Source: Streptococcus suis S735
GTDB lineage: Bacteria; Bacillota; Bacilli; Lactobacillales; Streptococcaceae
Length of the DNA stretch: 64,000 nt
Reading direction: 5' to 3'
Assembly (NCBI RefSeq): GCF_000294495.1
Contig: NC_018526.1
Span: 1,426,001 to 1,490,000 of the forward strand
Position numbers and translations under genes: made by a program. The notes beneath the pieces are model-generated. The model was not told where the DNA came from. It ran no database searches and worked only from the letters and a program-made list of their open reading frames with translations. Below are positions 18,153-27,367 of this stretch, piece by piece. How positions within the stretch are numbered: the stretch's first letter is position 1; each line of letters opens with the position of its first letter.

Positions 18153-18619
18153 CACTCTATTATTTGCTCCATACGGAACTTTTGTGGTTTCATTCCTTGG
18201 CGTTCATAAAAACGGACAGCTCCTGCATTGTCAGCCCATACATCCAAGGTAAGATTGTGGCAACCCTGCTCCTTAGCATAGGAAAGAGCAAATTCATAAA
18301 GCTGCTCGCCAATTCTTTGACCACGCGCAGAATTGGCTACACACAAATCATCAATAAACAAGGTTTTAATTGGTTCTAAAACATCGCCTGTTGCGGTAGA
18401 TAATTCACAAAAAAGATGCCCAACCACTTGTCCCTCTAACTCAAAGACAAAAATAGGCTTATCTGGATTTTCCAAAAGTGCTACTAATTCAGCCTCAGAA
18501 AATTTTTGACCTGCACTTTTAAAAATATCTGGTCGTGCTTGGTGATGCACCTGTAAAATATCTTGAAGCAATTCATTTAATATCGGAATGTCAGATTGTC
18601 TAGCTTTACGGATTGTCAT
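18152..18619 (-). CDS. GNAT-family N-acetyltransferase
   Basis: A 155-residue acetyltransferase. The acetyl-CoA-binding motif A is visible as LCVANSARGQRIGEQLYEFAL (R/Q-x-x-G-x-G/A type), followed by NLTLDVWADNAGAVRFYERQGM, the usual motif B. The substrate cannot be inferred. It is isolated between two unrelated IS110 elements. Its C-terminus runs into the repeat beginning at 18152. Confidence 0.85.
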   Translation of the reverse strand: MTIRKARQSDIPILNELLQDILQVHHQARPDIFKSAGQKFSEAELVALLENPDKPIFVFELEGQVVGHLFCELSTATGDVLEPIKTLFIDDLCVANSARGQRIGEQLYEFALSYAKEQGCHNLTLDVWADNAGAVRFYERQGMKPQKFRMEQIIE

Positions 18620-18751
18620 AATACTCTCCTTTTGAGTTTTTATTATTATAGCACATGTTCATTTTTTAACAAAATAGGTCTACAGACCGATGAAGAATCT
18701 GAAAATTCGAGTATACTATAGGTGTATCCTAAAATTTTTCATAAATCTCCT

Positions 18752-18783
18752 AAAAAATCAGCTGGCCAAGGCTGGTTTTTTGT
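18752..18783 (+). terminator. Orphan intrinsic terminator
   Basis: AAAAAATCAGC-tggccaag-GCTGGTTTTTT is a good plus-strand terminator, yet no plus-strand gene ends nearby. A TATACT box lies about 45 bases upstream (18711-18716), so it may close a short RNA or be left from a lost gene. Confidence 0.5.
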
Positions 18784-18831
18784 TGTCTTAAAACGAGAAT
18801 GTGTAGTGTAGAAAACTACTAAAGTTTCTCT

Positions 18832-18945
18832 CTCTTTGACGCAAAATGCTTTTGCTTCATTTCCAACCTCCCAGAGTCACTCCCCTGACTCTTTGACGCA
18901 AAATACTTTTGCTTCATTTCCAACCTCCCAGAGTCACTCCCCTGA
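18832..18945 (+). repeat. Tandem duplication of a 57-bp hairpin module
   Basis: Two near-identical 57-base units lie at 18832-18888 and 18889-18945. Each has a left stem (GCAAAA/TTTTGC), the core CATTTCCAACCT (18858-18869 and 18915-18926) and a right stem (CCCAGAGTC / GACTCTGGG, complete only in the second copy). The same plan occurs inside the BOX-like elements elsewhere in the window. Confidence 0.8.
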
Positions 18946-18984
18946 CTCTGGGAGCCCCAAAACACAGAAACATACTAAGATTAG

Positions 18985-19205
18985 TAGTGAGGAAATCTCC
19001 GACGGGAGAAAGTACTCACTACTTTTTCTTTATGATAAAGTAGAGGTGTCTTGTTAAGTCGTAGGGCTTTTTGACGCTAGACGTCGCAACAAAAACTGGC
19101 AAGACACCTGTTTTAGAAAGAATGTTATCAAAGTATGTGGGACGCCAGACGTCGAGTATTGAAAATGACATCGCTAAAACAAGGAATCATTCAAGACAAA
19201 GAGGT
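18985..19205 (+). ncRNA. Candidate structured RNA (possible bridge RNA) in the IS110 copy 2 left end
   Basis: The non-coding stretch before the transposase holds consecutive stems: TCTCC/GGAGA near 18997-19010, CTACTTT (19019-19025) with AAAGTAG (19037-19043), and a perfect 10-bp stem AGGTGTCTTG (19044-19053) with CAAGACACCT (19100-19109). The motif GACGCYAGACGTCG is repeated at 19073-19086 and 19141-19154. Location and structure fit an IS110 bridge RNA, but transcription and guide loops are inferred, not shown. Confidence 0.45.
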
Positions 19206-19211
19206 AATATC

Positions 19212-20414
19212 ATGCGAGTAGTTTTTGGGATTGATGTGAGTAAGGCAAGTTCAGAAGTGGCCATTCTAGTCAATGGTGAGAAAGTTCATGGCTATACCAT
19301 ATCCAATGACGCCATCGGCTTTGCTCGGCTACTTGGCGATTTGAGAACCGTCCATAAGCCAGAAATCATCTTTGAAGCAACAGGTGTCTATTCTCGCCGT
19401 CTCCAAACTTTTCTAGATGATAATGGCTATGCTTATACACGGCTTAATCCCTTAGAAACTAAGAAGCAACTGGATAGCTTGCGTGTGCGGAAAACAGATC
19501 AAATTGACGCTGAAAAACTGGCTCAATCTCAATTTGTGCTGAATCGTAAACCCACTTATGTCCAAGAAGAAGTCTACCAAAACTTGCGGGATCTCAGCCG
19601 TTTCTATCAGAATCTGACCGAGGATATTGTTCGAGCTAAAAACCGCCTGCACAGGGTCTTACAGGTCACTTTCCCTGAATTGGAAAATATCTTATCGACA
19701 CCATCTGGCGAACAATACTGGAACTTAGTTATAGCTTTTCCTTGTAAGGACTGTGTACTTGAGTTAAGCAATGATGAACTCTCAAAGAGCATCCGTCTGT
19801 CCACTTCAAAACGGATTTCTGACAAGCGTGTGGCTTACTTAGCCGAGAAGCTTATAGCACTAGCTAATCAATCTTATTGTGCCGTCAAGAAAACCTCTCC
19901 AATACTGGAAGAGGTCCGTTACTATGCAAAAGAATTGCTTAGACTTTATGAACAGAGACAAGCTGTCTTAGACGAAATGGTGGAACTAGCTCAGCCATTA
20001 CCTGAATATGACATTCTGCTCTCTATTCCTGGAATAGCTGAGACTACTGCAACAAGTATTATTGGTGAACTGGGAGATATTCGCCGTTTTCAGTATGCCA
20101 ACCAAATCAATGCCTTTATCGGTATTGACCTGAGACACTATGAATCTGGTAACTTCCTCGCTAAGGAACACATTACCAAGCGTGGCAATCCCTACGCTAG
20201 AAAGATTCTGTTCAAGTGTATCCACAATATCGCTTCAGCCAGTCATACCAATCCTTGCCATATCGCAGACTTTTATGAGAAACGAAAAAGACAATCGCAA
20301 ACGACTTCAACGAAGCCGCACACGATTGCCTCCATACATCGTCTCATTCGGACAATGTATTACCTCATTATGCATAACAAACTTTACGATTACGCTTCAA
20401 CCCAAAATCGGTAA
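19212..20414 (+). CDS. IS110-family transposase (second type)
   Basis: The frame is open from 19071, but the ATG at 19212 follows GAGGTAATATC and gives the standard N-terminus MRVVFGIDVSK; the upstream part is non-coding left end. The resulting 400 residues carry Asp8, Glu55 (FEATGVY), Asp96 and Asp99 (KTDQIDAEKLAQ). The C-terminal domain has SIPGIAETTA, FIGIDLRHYESGNF and KRGNPYARKILF. There is no disruption. It shares little with the copy 1 transposase beyond family motifs. Confidence 0.92.
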   Translation: MRVVFGIDVSKASSEVAILVNGEKVHGYTISNDAIGFARLLGDLRTVHKPEIIFEATGVYSRRLQTFLDDNGYAYTRLNPLETKKQLDSLRVRKTDQIDAEKLAQSQFVLNRKPTYVQEEVYQNLRDLSRFYQNLTEDIVRAKNRLHRVLQVTFPELENILSTPSGEQYWNLVIAFPCKDCVLELSNDELSKSIRLSTSKRISDKRVAYLAEKLIALANQSYCAVKKTSPILEEVRYYAKELLRLYEQRQAVLDEMVELAQPLPEYDILLSIPGIAETTATSIIGELGDIRRFQYANQINAFIGIDLRHYESGNFLAKEHITKRGNPYARKILFKCIHNIASASHTNPCHIADFYEKRKRQSQTTSTKPHTIASIHRLIRTMYYLIMHNKLYDYASTQNR

Positions 20415-20589
20415 AACTGTTTATGCTCTATCATTGTAACACCTTATCAAAAAATTTCAACATAAGGTGTTGGTTTTGTATGCACTTTTTACACTAAAAT
20501 GTAGTCCAAAATAAAACAATTTCCTTATTTTGACTATTGAACTCAAAATATTTTTCGTCAAATACCTTGATGGACTTGACAAATAGTAG

Positions 20590-20640
20590 AAAAAAAGCCC
20601 GTCGGACAAGCTAGAAAGCTTGATATGACGGGCTTTTTGA
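20590..20640 (-). terminator. hup terminator
   Basis: AAAAAGCCCGTC...GACGGGCTTTTTT encloses an inner AAGCTAG/CTAGCTT-like stem. On the minus strand a T-run follows, downstream of hup. Confidence 0.85.
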
Positions 20641-20700
20641 TGCTTAGCCTCGCTCTTTTGTTTTTAAGCGAGGGATAAAACAGTCTATCCCCAGACTGTT

Positions 20701-20976
20701 TTATTTTACAGCATCCTTAAGTGCTTTACCAGCTTTGAAAGCAGGTACTTTAGATGCTGCGATTTTGATTTCTGCACCTGTTTGAGGGTTGCGGCCTGTA
20801 CGTGCTGAACGCTCACGAACTTCAAAGTTACCGAAACCGATCAATTGTACTTTTTCACCAGCTGCAAGGTAGTCTGCTACTGCTCCGAATACTGCATCAA
20901 CAGCTGCTGCTGAGTCTTTTTTAGTCAATGAAGTTGCTTCTGCAACTTTTGCAATCAAATCTTGTTTATTAGCCAT
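20701..20976 (-). CDS. hup: DNA-binding protein HU
   Basis: This 91-residue histone-like protein bends and compacts DNA as a dimer. The sequence [13 protein letters not shown], the beta-arm region [21 protein letters not shown] and the ending [10 protein letters not shown] are typical streptococcal HU. It is preceded by GGAGGA and followed by a strong terminator. Streptococci usually have a single HU, so it is probably essential. Confidence 0.97.
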   Translation of the reverse strand: MANKQDLIAKVAEATSLTKKDSAAAVDAVFGAVADYLAAGEKVQLIGFGNFEVRERSARTGRNPQTGAEIKIAASKVPAFKAGKALKDAVK

Positions 20977-21065
20977 TTGCTAAGTCCTCCAATAATTTTC
21001 TGAGTTATTACTCACTTCTATATAGTACCGAATTTTAGGCGTTTGGTCAAGTTTTTAATGCTATT

Positions 21066-21662
21066 TTACTGTCTTTTTCTGTAGATATCAACAATGAATT
21101 GGTCGTTGTACAAATCAATCGTATTCGCCTTTCCATACAGACCAAATTTGTTCTTCAGTTCTGTCAGTTGAACCTGTACTTGCGCTTGTTCTGAGTCTAT
21201 TTTTACAAAGGCAGGTAGTTTATAATTTTTTTGTAAATAAGCTAATACCTCTGCTTTCGGCAAGGATAAACTTCCAACTGATATTTCTGTTATCCGTAAC
21301 AAAATACTGCCATCTTCCATTTTGCTAGGTTGAAAATAAATATAGAGTGGGATAGTCACACCAAAAATCTGATAGCTGCCTTCAAAAACAACTTGCTGAC
21401 TCGTTACGAATAATTGATAGGAAAACTCTTCCGTCTGATACTCTTTTAGATAGTTAGTGAGGGTTTGGTTGAGCTGTTCCCTATTAGTGGAGAAGGTCCC
21501 AACCTTTGTGTCTTCTGTACTAGTCTGAACGAGCTTTGTTAAATCCTCTCTATCTGTTTGAATCCGTGTATAGAGGACTATTCCGCAACCAATCAATAAA
21601 GACAACTGGGCTAAAAATAACCATTTCCAAATATTAAGGTTCCCAGCTTTCCGTGGTCTCAT
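21066..21662 (-). CDS. YpmS-family (DUF2140) membrane-anchored protein
   Basis: A 198-residue protein with one N-terminal membrane helix (about 12-30) and an extracellular domain of mixed beta structure. It contains FSYQLFVTSQQVVFEGSYQIFGVTIPLYIYF-type strands and a late ALVYLQKNYKLP-like helix (AEVLAYLQKNYKLPAFV). The family is found with the YpmR SGNH hydrolase in Firmicutes, as here: its start overlaps the SGNH gene by 29 bases. Function is unknown; an envelope role is inferred. Confidence 0.8.
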   Translation of the reverse strand: MRPRKAGNLNIWKWLFLAQLSLLIGCGIVLYTRIQTDREDLTKLVQTSTEDTKVGTFSTNREQLNQTLTNYLKEYQTEEFSYQLFVTSQQVVFEGSYQIFGVTIPLYIYFQPSKMEDGSILLRITEISVGSLSLPKAEVLAYLQKNYKLPAFVKIDSEQAQVQVQLTELKNKFGLYGKANTIDLYNDQFIVDIYRKRQ

Positions 21663-22467
21663 TCATTCTCTCCAATATCGCTTTTTTCATAATCTCATAT
21701 CCAGTATTATTGGGATGGAAACTGTCTTCCTCATACAGTAAATTATTGGTAACTTGGCTACCATTTTGACTAATACCAGCCTCCCCTTCCAATCCTTTAT
21801 AAAGCAAATCATTGATCGGAACAAAGTAGACATGCTGATATTTTTCAGTTATCTGTTCTGTCATCGTATTCCAATTATCAACAATTGTCTGCATTTCTGT
21901 CAATTCAGGAAAATTGAGGTAGAGTGGATTGTAAATCCCGACAACATAGATGGGAAGATTTGGTTTATTCTTACGCGCTGTCTTAATAATTGTATCCAAT
22001 TGTTTTCCGTAATCTTTTGCGGGCTTATCAAAAGTTGAAACTTTGAGATTGGCAATGTTTTTAATAATAGCCTTGCGCAAATCGTTGCCACCAACTGTCA
22101 GAGTTAACAGATCTGCTGTTTTTAAGTAACTTATCAGCTCTCCATCTTCCTTCATTCGTTTAAGAATCTGATTACTGGTATTCCCAGAAACTCCGAAATT
22201 TTTATAATCTACTTCATAACCATAATCATTAGTTAGAGATTGAGCCAACAAGGGAACAAATCCCCCCTGTCCAGTTGTATCTCCAACACCTTCTGTCAAA
22301 GAATCACCAAGTGCCACATATCGAAAACTGATTTTTTCTGATACGGTAAGCTCTTGTCTGGAGATGCGAGATGAGGCAACAGGAATGAGCTGATGAAATA
22401 GAAAAATCGACCCTAGAATTGTCAGAAAAAAGAAAACAAAGCCTTGAATCAACTTCCTATTATTCAT
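21634..22467 (-). CDS. SGNH/GDSL-family hydrolase (YpmR-like lipase/esterase)
   Basis: I start at the ATG at 22467, which overlaps the DegV stop (ATGAATAA), rather than the upstream in-frame ATG at 22497 inside degV. The 277-residue protein has an N-terminal membrane helix or signal (9-28). The SGNH blocks are GDSLTEG with nucleophile Ser56, [16 protein letters not shown], and [10 protein letters not shown] with the catalytic Asp and His. It is a predicted cell-surface esterase or lysophospholipase; the substrate is unknown. Confidence 0.88.
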   Translation of the reverse strand: MNNRKLIQGFVFFFLTILGSIFLFHQLIPVASSRISRQELTVSEKISFRYVALGDSLTEGVGDTTGQGGFVPLLAQSLTNDYGYEVDYKNFGVSGNTSNQILKRMKEDGELISYLKTADLLTLTVGGNDLRKAIIKNIANLKVSTFDKPAKDYGKQLDTIIKTARKNKPNLPIYVVGIYNPLYLNFPELTEMQTIVDNWNTMTEQITEKYQHVYFVPINDLLYKGLEGEAGISQNGSQVTNNLLYEEDSFHPNNTGYEIMKKAILERMNETTESWEP

Positions 22468-23293
22468 AACGAAGCAAAATAGCCCAGGCATCCTCACCAG
22501 TATGAGTTTGAATGATGGAACCTGTCTCTAAAACAGAAATTTCTTTTGAGACGTACTCTTGTAATTGACTCTTCATTTCATTTGCAAAATCTGCCGTTCC
22601 TGAATAGGAAATACCAATCTCGGCTACTTTTTTATCTGCTAGAGTTGCCGTGAACTCTTCCAGCCATTTTTTAAAGGTCTTATTGCCTCGTCCCTTGACA
22701 ATCGGAGTCAGCTGATGGTCTTTCATTTCCATGATGACACGGATATTGAGTAGGCTACTCAGCATCCCTTGAACACGTCCAATACGACCACCCTTGACTA
22801 GATTTTCTAGGGTTGATACACCGATGTATAATTCCGTTTTTTCTTTGACTGTTTCAATAGCTGCAAGGATTTCTTCTTTGCTGGCACCAGCTTGTGCCAT
22901 GCGTGCTGCTTCTACAACTTGGAATTTTTCAGCCTGATCTGTAAAGCTTGAATCGAGTATTGTCACATCAGCACCAGAAAGGGTTGCTCCTTGTCTAGCA
23001 GCTTCTACTGTCCCTGACAAGGCATGCGACAAGAGAATGGCAATAATCTGACTGCCGTCTTTAGCCAATTCAGCAAAAGTTTCCGCAAAGAGTCCTACTG
23101 GGGGCTGGCTTGTTTTTGGCAAGTTTTTCGACCCACGCATGAGCTCTAAGAATTCTCCTTCTTTTAAATCGTTGTCAGAGTATACGACTCCGTCAACCAT
23201 TACAGATAATGGAACAACTGTTATATTCAATTCTTCGACCAAACTGGGTTCGATAGTCGTACTTGAATCCGTAACAATCTTAATCTTTGACAT
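22460..23293 (-). CDS. DegV-family fatty-acid-binding protein
   Basis: A 277-residue two-domain EDD-fold protein. Typical features are IVTDSSTTI at the N-terminus, LSHALSGT, the TDQAE helix region and the GGRIGR motif ([15 protein letters not shown]). DegV (FakB-like) proteins bind fatty acids for phosphorylation by FakA; no fakA lies here. It overlaps the downstream SGNH gene by eight bases, and a lipid-related linkage between the two is plausible but inferred. Confidence 0.88.
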   Translation of the reverse strand: MSKIKIVTDSSTTIEPSLVEELNITVVPLSVMVDGVVYSDNDLKEGEFLELMRGSKNLPKTSQPPVGLFAETFAELAKDGSQIIAILLSHALSGTVEAARQGATLSGADVTILDSSFTDQAEKFQVVEAARMAQAGASKEEILAAIETVKEKTELYIGVSTLENLVKGGRIGRVQGMLSSLLNIRVIMEMKDHQLTPIVKGRGNKTFKKWLEEFTATLADKKVAEIGISYSGTADFANEMKSQLQEYVSKEISVLETGSIIQTHTGEDAWAILLRYE

Positions 23294-23386
23294 ATTTCAT
23301 CCTACAATTCTCTTCAATTTTGCCATCTATTATAACAAATTTTAACTAAAAAATAAACTTTGGACATAAGCAAAAAGGCTAGTCGC

Positions 23387-25048
23387 CTAACCTTTTTCTA
23401 CTAATTCTTTTGCTTGATTACGGGCTGCATCTGTGATTTTGTCACCGGCTAACATCTTGGCAATTTCCTCAATACGCTCTTCTTTGGTCAAGAGACGGAC
23501 ACGAGAAACGGTCGAATGTTCGTCGGATATTTTCTCAATAAAGAACTGATAATCTGCAATAGCAATGACTTGTGGTAGATGAGAAATCGCCAATACTTGC
23601 CCATATTGTCCGATTTTATAAATTTTCTGGGCAATGGCCTGGGCCACACGTCCAGACACCCCTGTATCCACCTCGTCAAAGACGATGGAAGTCTTGCCTT
23701 CTTTACGGGCAAAGGCTGACTTAATGGCCAACATCAAGCGAGACAATTCTCCTCCAGAAGCCACCTTAACCAGAGGCTTGAAGTCTTCACCTGGGTTGGT
23801 AGAGATGTAAAATTCTACTGTTTCATTTCCTTCTCGATTAAATTTTCCTTTAGTAAATCGAACTTGGAAACGAGCTTTCTCCATATACAAGTCTTGCAAT
23901 TCTTGGCGGATAATATCTTCTAAAACAACAGCCAATTCATGGCGTGATTGGCTGAGCTGACCTGCTCGTTCAACCAATTCTTTCTCTAAGTTCTTAAGCT
24001 GAACTTCCAAATCATCTCCAGATAAATCATTGCCTGTCAATAGATTGTATTCTTCGCTGATTTTACTAAAATAGTCCAAAACATCATCGACAGTTCCACC
24101 ATATTTCTTCGTAATGGTATTGAGCAAATCCAGACGACTTTCCAATTGCATGAGACGATTGCCGTCAAAATCTAGATTATCGACCACATCGCTGAGACGC
24201 TTGGTTATATCTTCAACGACATAATAAGCTTCTGTCAGGCTAGAAGAGAGCTGTTTGTAGTCTGGATCAAATTCTTCCAGACTTTGCAAGTCACTCATAG
24301 CTGAGCGTAGGTTGTTCAAGCTTGAAAAATCTTCATTGTCTAACAGTGCATAGGCATTGGTCAGTGTATCTGCAATTTGTTTGTGGTTGAGCAGTTTATC
24401 GCGTTCCTGATTGAGTTGAATATCTTCCCCAGACTTCAAATCCGCTGCTTCGATTTCAGCAATTTGGTATTCTAGCATCTCAATCCGCGCCTTGTGTTCT
24501 TGCTCATTTTTTTGCTTTTCAAGAACTCGTTTGCGAAGACTACGATAGGCATCAAAGGTTGTCTGATAACGGTCTTTAAGACTCCAAAATTCATCTTCTC
24601 CGAAACTGTCCAAAAGACGGATATGGTGCTGGGATTTCATCAATTCTTCCTGGTCATGTTGACCATGAATATCTACTAAATATTGCCCAATCTGTTTCAA
24701 GACAGATAAATTGACCATTTGTCCATTGACACGGCTGACCGAACGGCCATTTTGCAGGATTTCACGGCGGATAATGAGTTCGTCAGCTACTTCAATCCCC
24801 TGTTCAAGCAAAATTTGCTCGAGAGCTCTGCTATTTTCAAAGGAAAAGAGCCCTTCAATCTCAGCCTTGGCGGCCCCATGTCTGATAACATCTGTCGTCG
24901 CACGCGCCCCTAGCATCAGGTTCATGGCATCAATGATAATGGATTTACCTGCACCTGTTTCACCAGATAGGATGGTCATCCCGTTTTCAAAATTCAGTGA
25001 TACCTGCTCAATAATGGCGAAGTTTTTAATGGACACTTCTAGTAACAT
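23387..25048 (-). CDS. recN: DNA repair protein RecN
   Basis: A 553-residue SMC-like ATPase acting in double-strand-break repair. Walker A SGETGAGKS lies near the N-terminus (about 31-39), then long coiled-coil arms, then signature SGGELSRLMLAIK and Walker B SIVFDEVDTGVSG. The ATG at 25048 gives the standard MLLEVSIKNFAI start and lies two bases after the argR stop, so I prefer it to the start at 25057. Last gene of the xseA-recN operon. Confidence 0.94.
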   Translation of the reverse strand: MLLEVSIKNFAIIEQVSLNFENGMTILSGETGAGKSIIIDAMNLMLGARATTDVIRHGAAKAEIEGLFSFENSRALEQILLEQGIEVADELIIRREILQNGRSVSRVNGQMVNLSVLKQIGQYLVDIHGQHDQEELMKSQHHIRLLDSFGEDEFWSLKDRYQTTFDAYRSLRKRVLEKQKNEQEHKARIEMLEYQIAEIEAADLKSGEDIQLNQERDKLLNHKQIADTLTNAYALLDNEDFSSLNNLRSAMSDLQSLEEFDPDYKQLSSSLTEAYYVVEDITKRLSDVVDNLDFDGNRLMQLESRLDLLNTITKKYGGTVDDVLDYFSKISEEYNLLTGNDLSGDDLEVQLKNLEKELVERAGQLSQSRHELAVVLEDIIRQELQDLYMEKARFQVRFTKGKFNREGNETVEFYISTNPGEDFKPLVKVASGGELSRLMLAIKSAFARKEGKTSIVFDEVDTGVSGRVAQAIAQKIYKIGQYGQVLAISHLPQVIAIADYQFFIEKISDEHSTVSRVRLLTKEERIEEIAKMLAGDKITDAARNQAKELVEKG

Positions 25049-25050
25049 GG

Positions 25051-25476
25051 CTACCACCCTCTAACCGTCTGTTCGATTTGCGAAATAATACCTTCGTTTG
25101 TAACAATGAGCAGAATACTGTCATCATCAGCAATCACTGAAAAAACATGTTCTTGAAATTGTTCCAAAATCTGGCGTTTGACCACAGCAGAGCTTCCAGG
25201 TACCAGACGGAGATTAATCATTTTATCCATCACTGAGACTTCAAAAACATTCTGCGATTTTACCTTAACAAGACCTGCCTTTGGTAAACCATAAATATAT
25301 CCCTTATCTGCTGATGGAACCTTAATAATGCCAAGTTCCTTGATATCACGTGAAACCGTTGCTTGTGTCGCATTGACACCCATTGCTTCTAGACGTTCAA
25401 CAATTTCTTCCTGTGTATCAATAGGAAATCGGACTACCAAATCTTTAATGACTTCTAATCGTTCTCGTTTATTCAT
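25051..25476 (-). CDS. argR: ArgR/AhrC-family arginine repressor
   Basis: This arginine-responsive hexameric repressor has an N-terminal winged helix with the recognition motif ATQATVSRDIKELGIIKV and a C-terminal oligomerisation domain containing the arginine-binding ADDDSILLIV (DD pair). I start at the ATG at 25476 (MNKRERLE), which overlaps the tlyA stop by eight bases; an upstream ATG at 25494 would add six residues. The tlyA-argR-recN order is common in Firmicutes. Confidence 0.9.
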   Translation of the reverse strand: MNKRERLEVIKDLVVRFPIDTQEEIVERLEAMGVNATQATVSRDIKELGIIKVPSADKGYIYGLPKAGLVKVKSQNVFEVSVMDKMINLRLVPGSSAVVKRQILEQFQEHVFSVIADDDSILLIVTNEGIISQIEQTVRGW

Positions 25477-26290
25477 CCTTTTTAAATTCCTCATGTGCTT
25501 GATAGACTGTAGTTGTTATGACCTCTTTATCAATCTGGTTTGGTTGTGTTGATTTTTCTAAGTGCGCTAAAAATTCGATATTGCCATGACCGCCTTGAAC
25601 AGGGGAAAAGCTAAGGGCTTTGACTGAGAAGCCTGTTTCCACGGCCATTTTTGTCACTTCTTCCAAGACTTTCAAGTGAACGGATTTATCCTTAACAATG
25701 CCATTTTTCCCAATCTGTTCACGTCCAGCCTCGAATTGGGGTTTGACAAGGGCAACAACCTGGCCACCCTCCGCTAAAATACGATGGAGTGCTGGCAAAA
25801 TCAGACTCAATGAGATAAAGCTGACGTCAATGGACGCAAAACTTGGTTGACCAAGTTCGAAATCTCCCAACTCAGCATAGCGGAAATTGTACTGTTCCAT
25901 GCTGATTACACGTTCGTCCTGACGTAATTTCCAAGCGAGTTGGTTGGTCCCTACATCCACAGCATAGACCTGCTTGGCACCAGCCTGCAACATAACATCC
26001 GTAAATCCGCCTGTTGAAGCCCCAATATCAATCGTTGTTTGACCCTCAACTGATAAGTGGAAAACCTGCAAGGCTTTCTCCAATTTGAGACCACCACGGC
26101 TGACATACTTGAGTTTTTCCCCCTTGAGCTTGAGTTCAATTCCCTCGTCAATCTTCTCACCTGGTTTATCGTAGCGTTCCCCGTTAATGACGGATATAAC
26201 TAAGCCAGCCATAACACCGCGTTTGGCCTGCTCCCGCGTCTCGAAAAGCCCCTGTTTAAAAGCTAGTACATCTACTCTTTCCTTAGCCAT
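25469..26290 (-). CDS. tlyA: TlyA-family rRNA 2'-O-methyltransferase (hemolysin A-like)
   Basis: A 273-residue protein with an N-terminal S4 RNA-binding domain (about 1-60, VDVLAFKQGLFETREQAKRGVMAGLV) and a Rossmann methyltransferase domain with the SAM motif IDIGASTGGFTDVML. The KPQFE motif (LVKPQFEAGR) is present. In other bacteria TlyA methylates 16S/23S rRNA; the name hemolysin is historical. It overlaps ispA and argR by eight bases each. Confidence 0.88.
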   Translation of the reverse strand: MAKERVDVLAFKQGLFETREQAKRGVMAGLVISVINGERYDKPGEKIDEGIELKLKGEKLKYVSRGGLKLEKALQVFHLSVEGQTTIDIGASTGGFTDVMLQAGAKQVYAVDVGTNQLAWKLRQDERVISMEQYNFRYAELGDFELGQPSFASIDVSFISLSLILPALHRILAEGGQVVALVKPQFEAGREQIGKNGIVKDKSVHLKVLEEVTKMAVETGFSVKALSFSPVQGGHGNIEFLAHLEKSTQPNQIDKEVITTTVYQAHEEFKKDE

Positions 26291-27152
26291 TGATTCGTAA
26301 ACTTTCTATGATTTCTTTGATTTTTTCTGTTGAAAATGGGACTTGTTTAGCCACTTGATCTAGCTCGTTGATTGCTTGATTCAAGCTATCTTCTAGAAAG
26401 ACTTTTGAGGCTTCCAGTCCCATTAGGGCAGGGTAGGTAGACTTCTCAGCCAATACATCTTTTTGGGGAGTTTTTCCGATTTCCTCAAAAGTGGCTGTCA
26501 CATCCAAAATATCATCCCGAACTTGAAAGGCTAGACCAATTAATTGACCCGCTTGTCGCAAATGGTTGATTACCACATCTGATTGTCCTGCAATCAAACC
26601 TGCTGCTACAAAGGGAAATGTCAATAATTTTCCAGTCTTATTGGCATGGATGGCTTGTAATTGTTCTAAGGTCAAATTCTGCCCTTCACCAGCCATATCC
26701 AAGACTTGACCAGCAACCATTCCAAAGGTCCCAGATGCCTGGGAAAGCTCTCTCACGAGAGCAAGGATGGTCTCAGCTGGTAAATCAACTTGGGCTAGGA
26801 AACCAAATGGATCTAGAAAGAGACTGTCCCCTGCTAAAATAGCCGTTGCTTCATCGTAAACCTTGTGGTTGGTCAAGCGACCACGACGGTAATCATCATT
26901 ATCCATAGCAGGCAGGTCATCGTGAATCAAACTTCCCGTATGGATCAACTCGACACATGCTGCCACTTGGTAATGAGCTTGTTTTAATTCCATCCCAAAG
27001 GACTCTAAGATGGTCAATAAAAGCAAGGGGCGGATTCGTTTACCACCAGCCTGTAGCGAATAAAGAACCGATTGGTTGAGGCGTTCAGCTACCTGGGGTT
27101 GGTAAAAGTCTGCCATGGCTTCCTCAAGTCGCTGCAATTTACTGGCAACCAT
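26283..27152 (-). CDS. ispA: Polyprenyl (farnesyl) diphosphate synthase
   Basis: This 289-residue enzyme condenses IPP with DMAPP/GPP into FPP, the precursor for undecaprenyl phosphate and other isoprenoids. The first Asp-rich motif HDDLPAMDNDD and the second FQVRDDILD are intact, as are GGKRIRP and GSLIHDD. It uses the products of the mevalonate genes at 12.8-16.5 kb. It overlaps xseB by one base and tlyA by eight. Confidence 0.93.
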   Translation of the reverse strand: MVASKLQRLEEAMADFYQPQVAERLNQSVLYSLQAGGKRIRPLLLLTILESFGMELKQAHYQVAACVELIHTGSLIHDDLPAMDNDDYRRGRLTNHKVYDEATAILAGDSLFLDPFGFLAQVDLPAETILALVRELSQASGTFGMVAGQVLDMAGEGQNLTLEQLQAIHANKTGKLLTFPFVAAGLIAGQSDVVINHLRQAGQLIGLAFQVRDDILDVTATFEEIGKTPQKDVLAEKSTYPALMGLEASKVFLEDSLNQAINELDQVAKQVPFSTEKIKEIIESLRING

Positions 27153-27367
27153 TAATCCATCTCCGCTTCACTGCCATCCGCCTGCATGACCTTGACCAAG
27201 GTCTTTTCAGCTTCTGCTAGTGTCTTTTGTAGGTCTTTCGATAGAACCATTCCTTTTTGAAACTCGGCCAGTGCTTCTTCCAGAGCCACATCGCCTCGCT
27301 CCAATTTGGTTACGATTCCTTCTAATTCAGCTAAGTTTTCTTCAAATGTTTTCGTCTGTTTGGACAT
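27152..27367 (-). CDS. xseB: Exodeoxyribonuclease VII small subunit
   Basis: A 71-residue helical subunit with the signature [26 protein letters not shown] and a C-terminal helix ([12 protein letters not shown]). It binds the XseA subunit. It overlaps the xseA 3' end by 26 bases, consistent with coupled synthesis of the two subunits. Confidence 0.93.
   Translation of the reverse strand: MSKQTKTFEENLAELEGIVTKLERGDVALEEALAEFQKGMVLSKDLQKTLAEAEKTLVKVMQADGSEAEMD

Larger units (their letters stand above)
18985..20480 (+). mobile_element. IS110-family insertion sequence (copy 2)
   Basis: An intact DEDD transposase with a structured left end (above) and a right end that contains the hairpin AACACCTTAT (20438-20447) / ATAAGGTGTT (20462-20471). 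The protein is clearly different from copy 1, so these are separate insertions. Borders are approximate. Confidence 0.65.

Noticed and set aside
18832..18945. Two direct repeats considered as a CRISPR remnant
   Set aside because: The units are contiguous without spacers and contain internal hairpins; no cas genes are near.
19071..19211. 47-residue N-terminal extension of the second IS110 transposase
   Set aside because: The region forms strong RNA stems, and the ATG at 19212 has a ribosome site and the usual family start.
16601..20480. Composite transposon made of two IS110 elements around the acetyltransferase gene
   Set aside because: The two transposases are clearly different types, so they could not mobilise the segment together.
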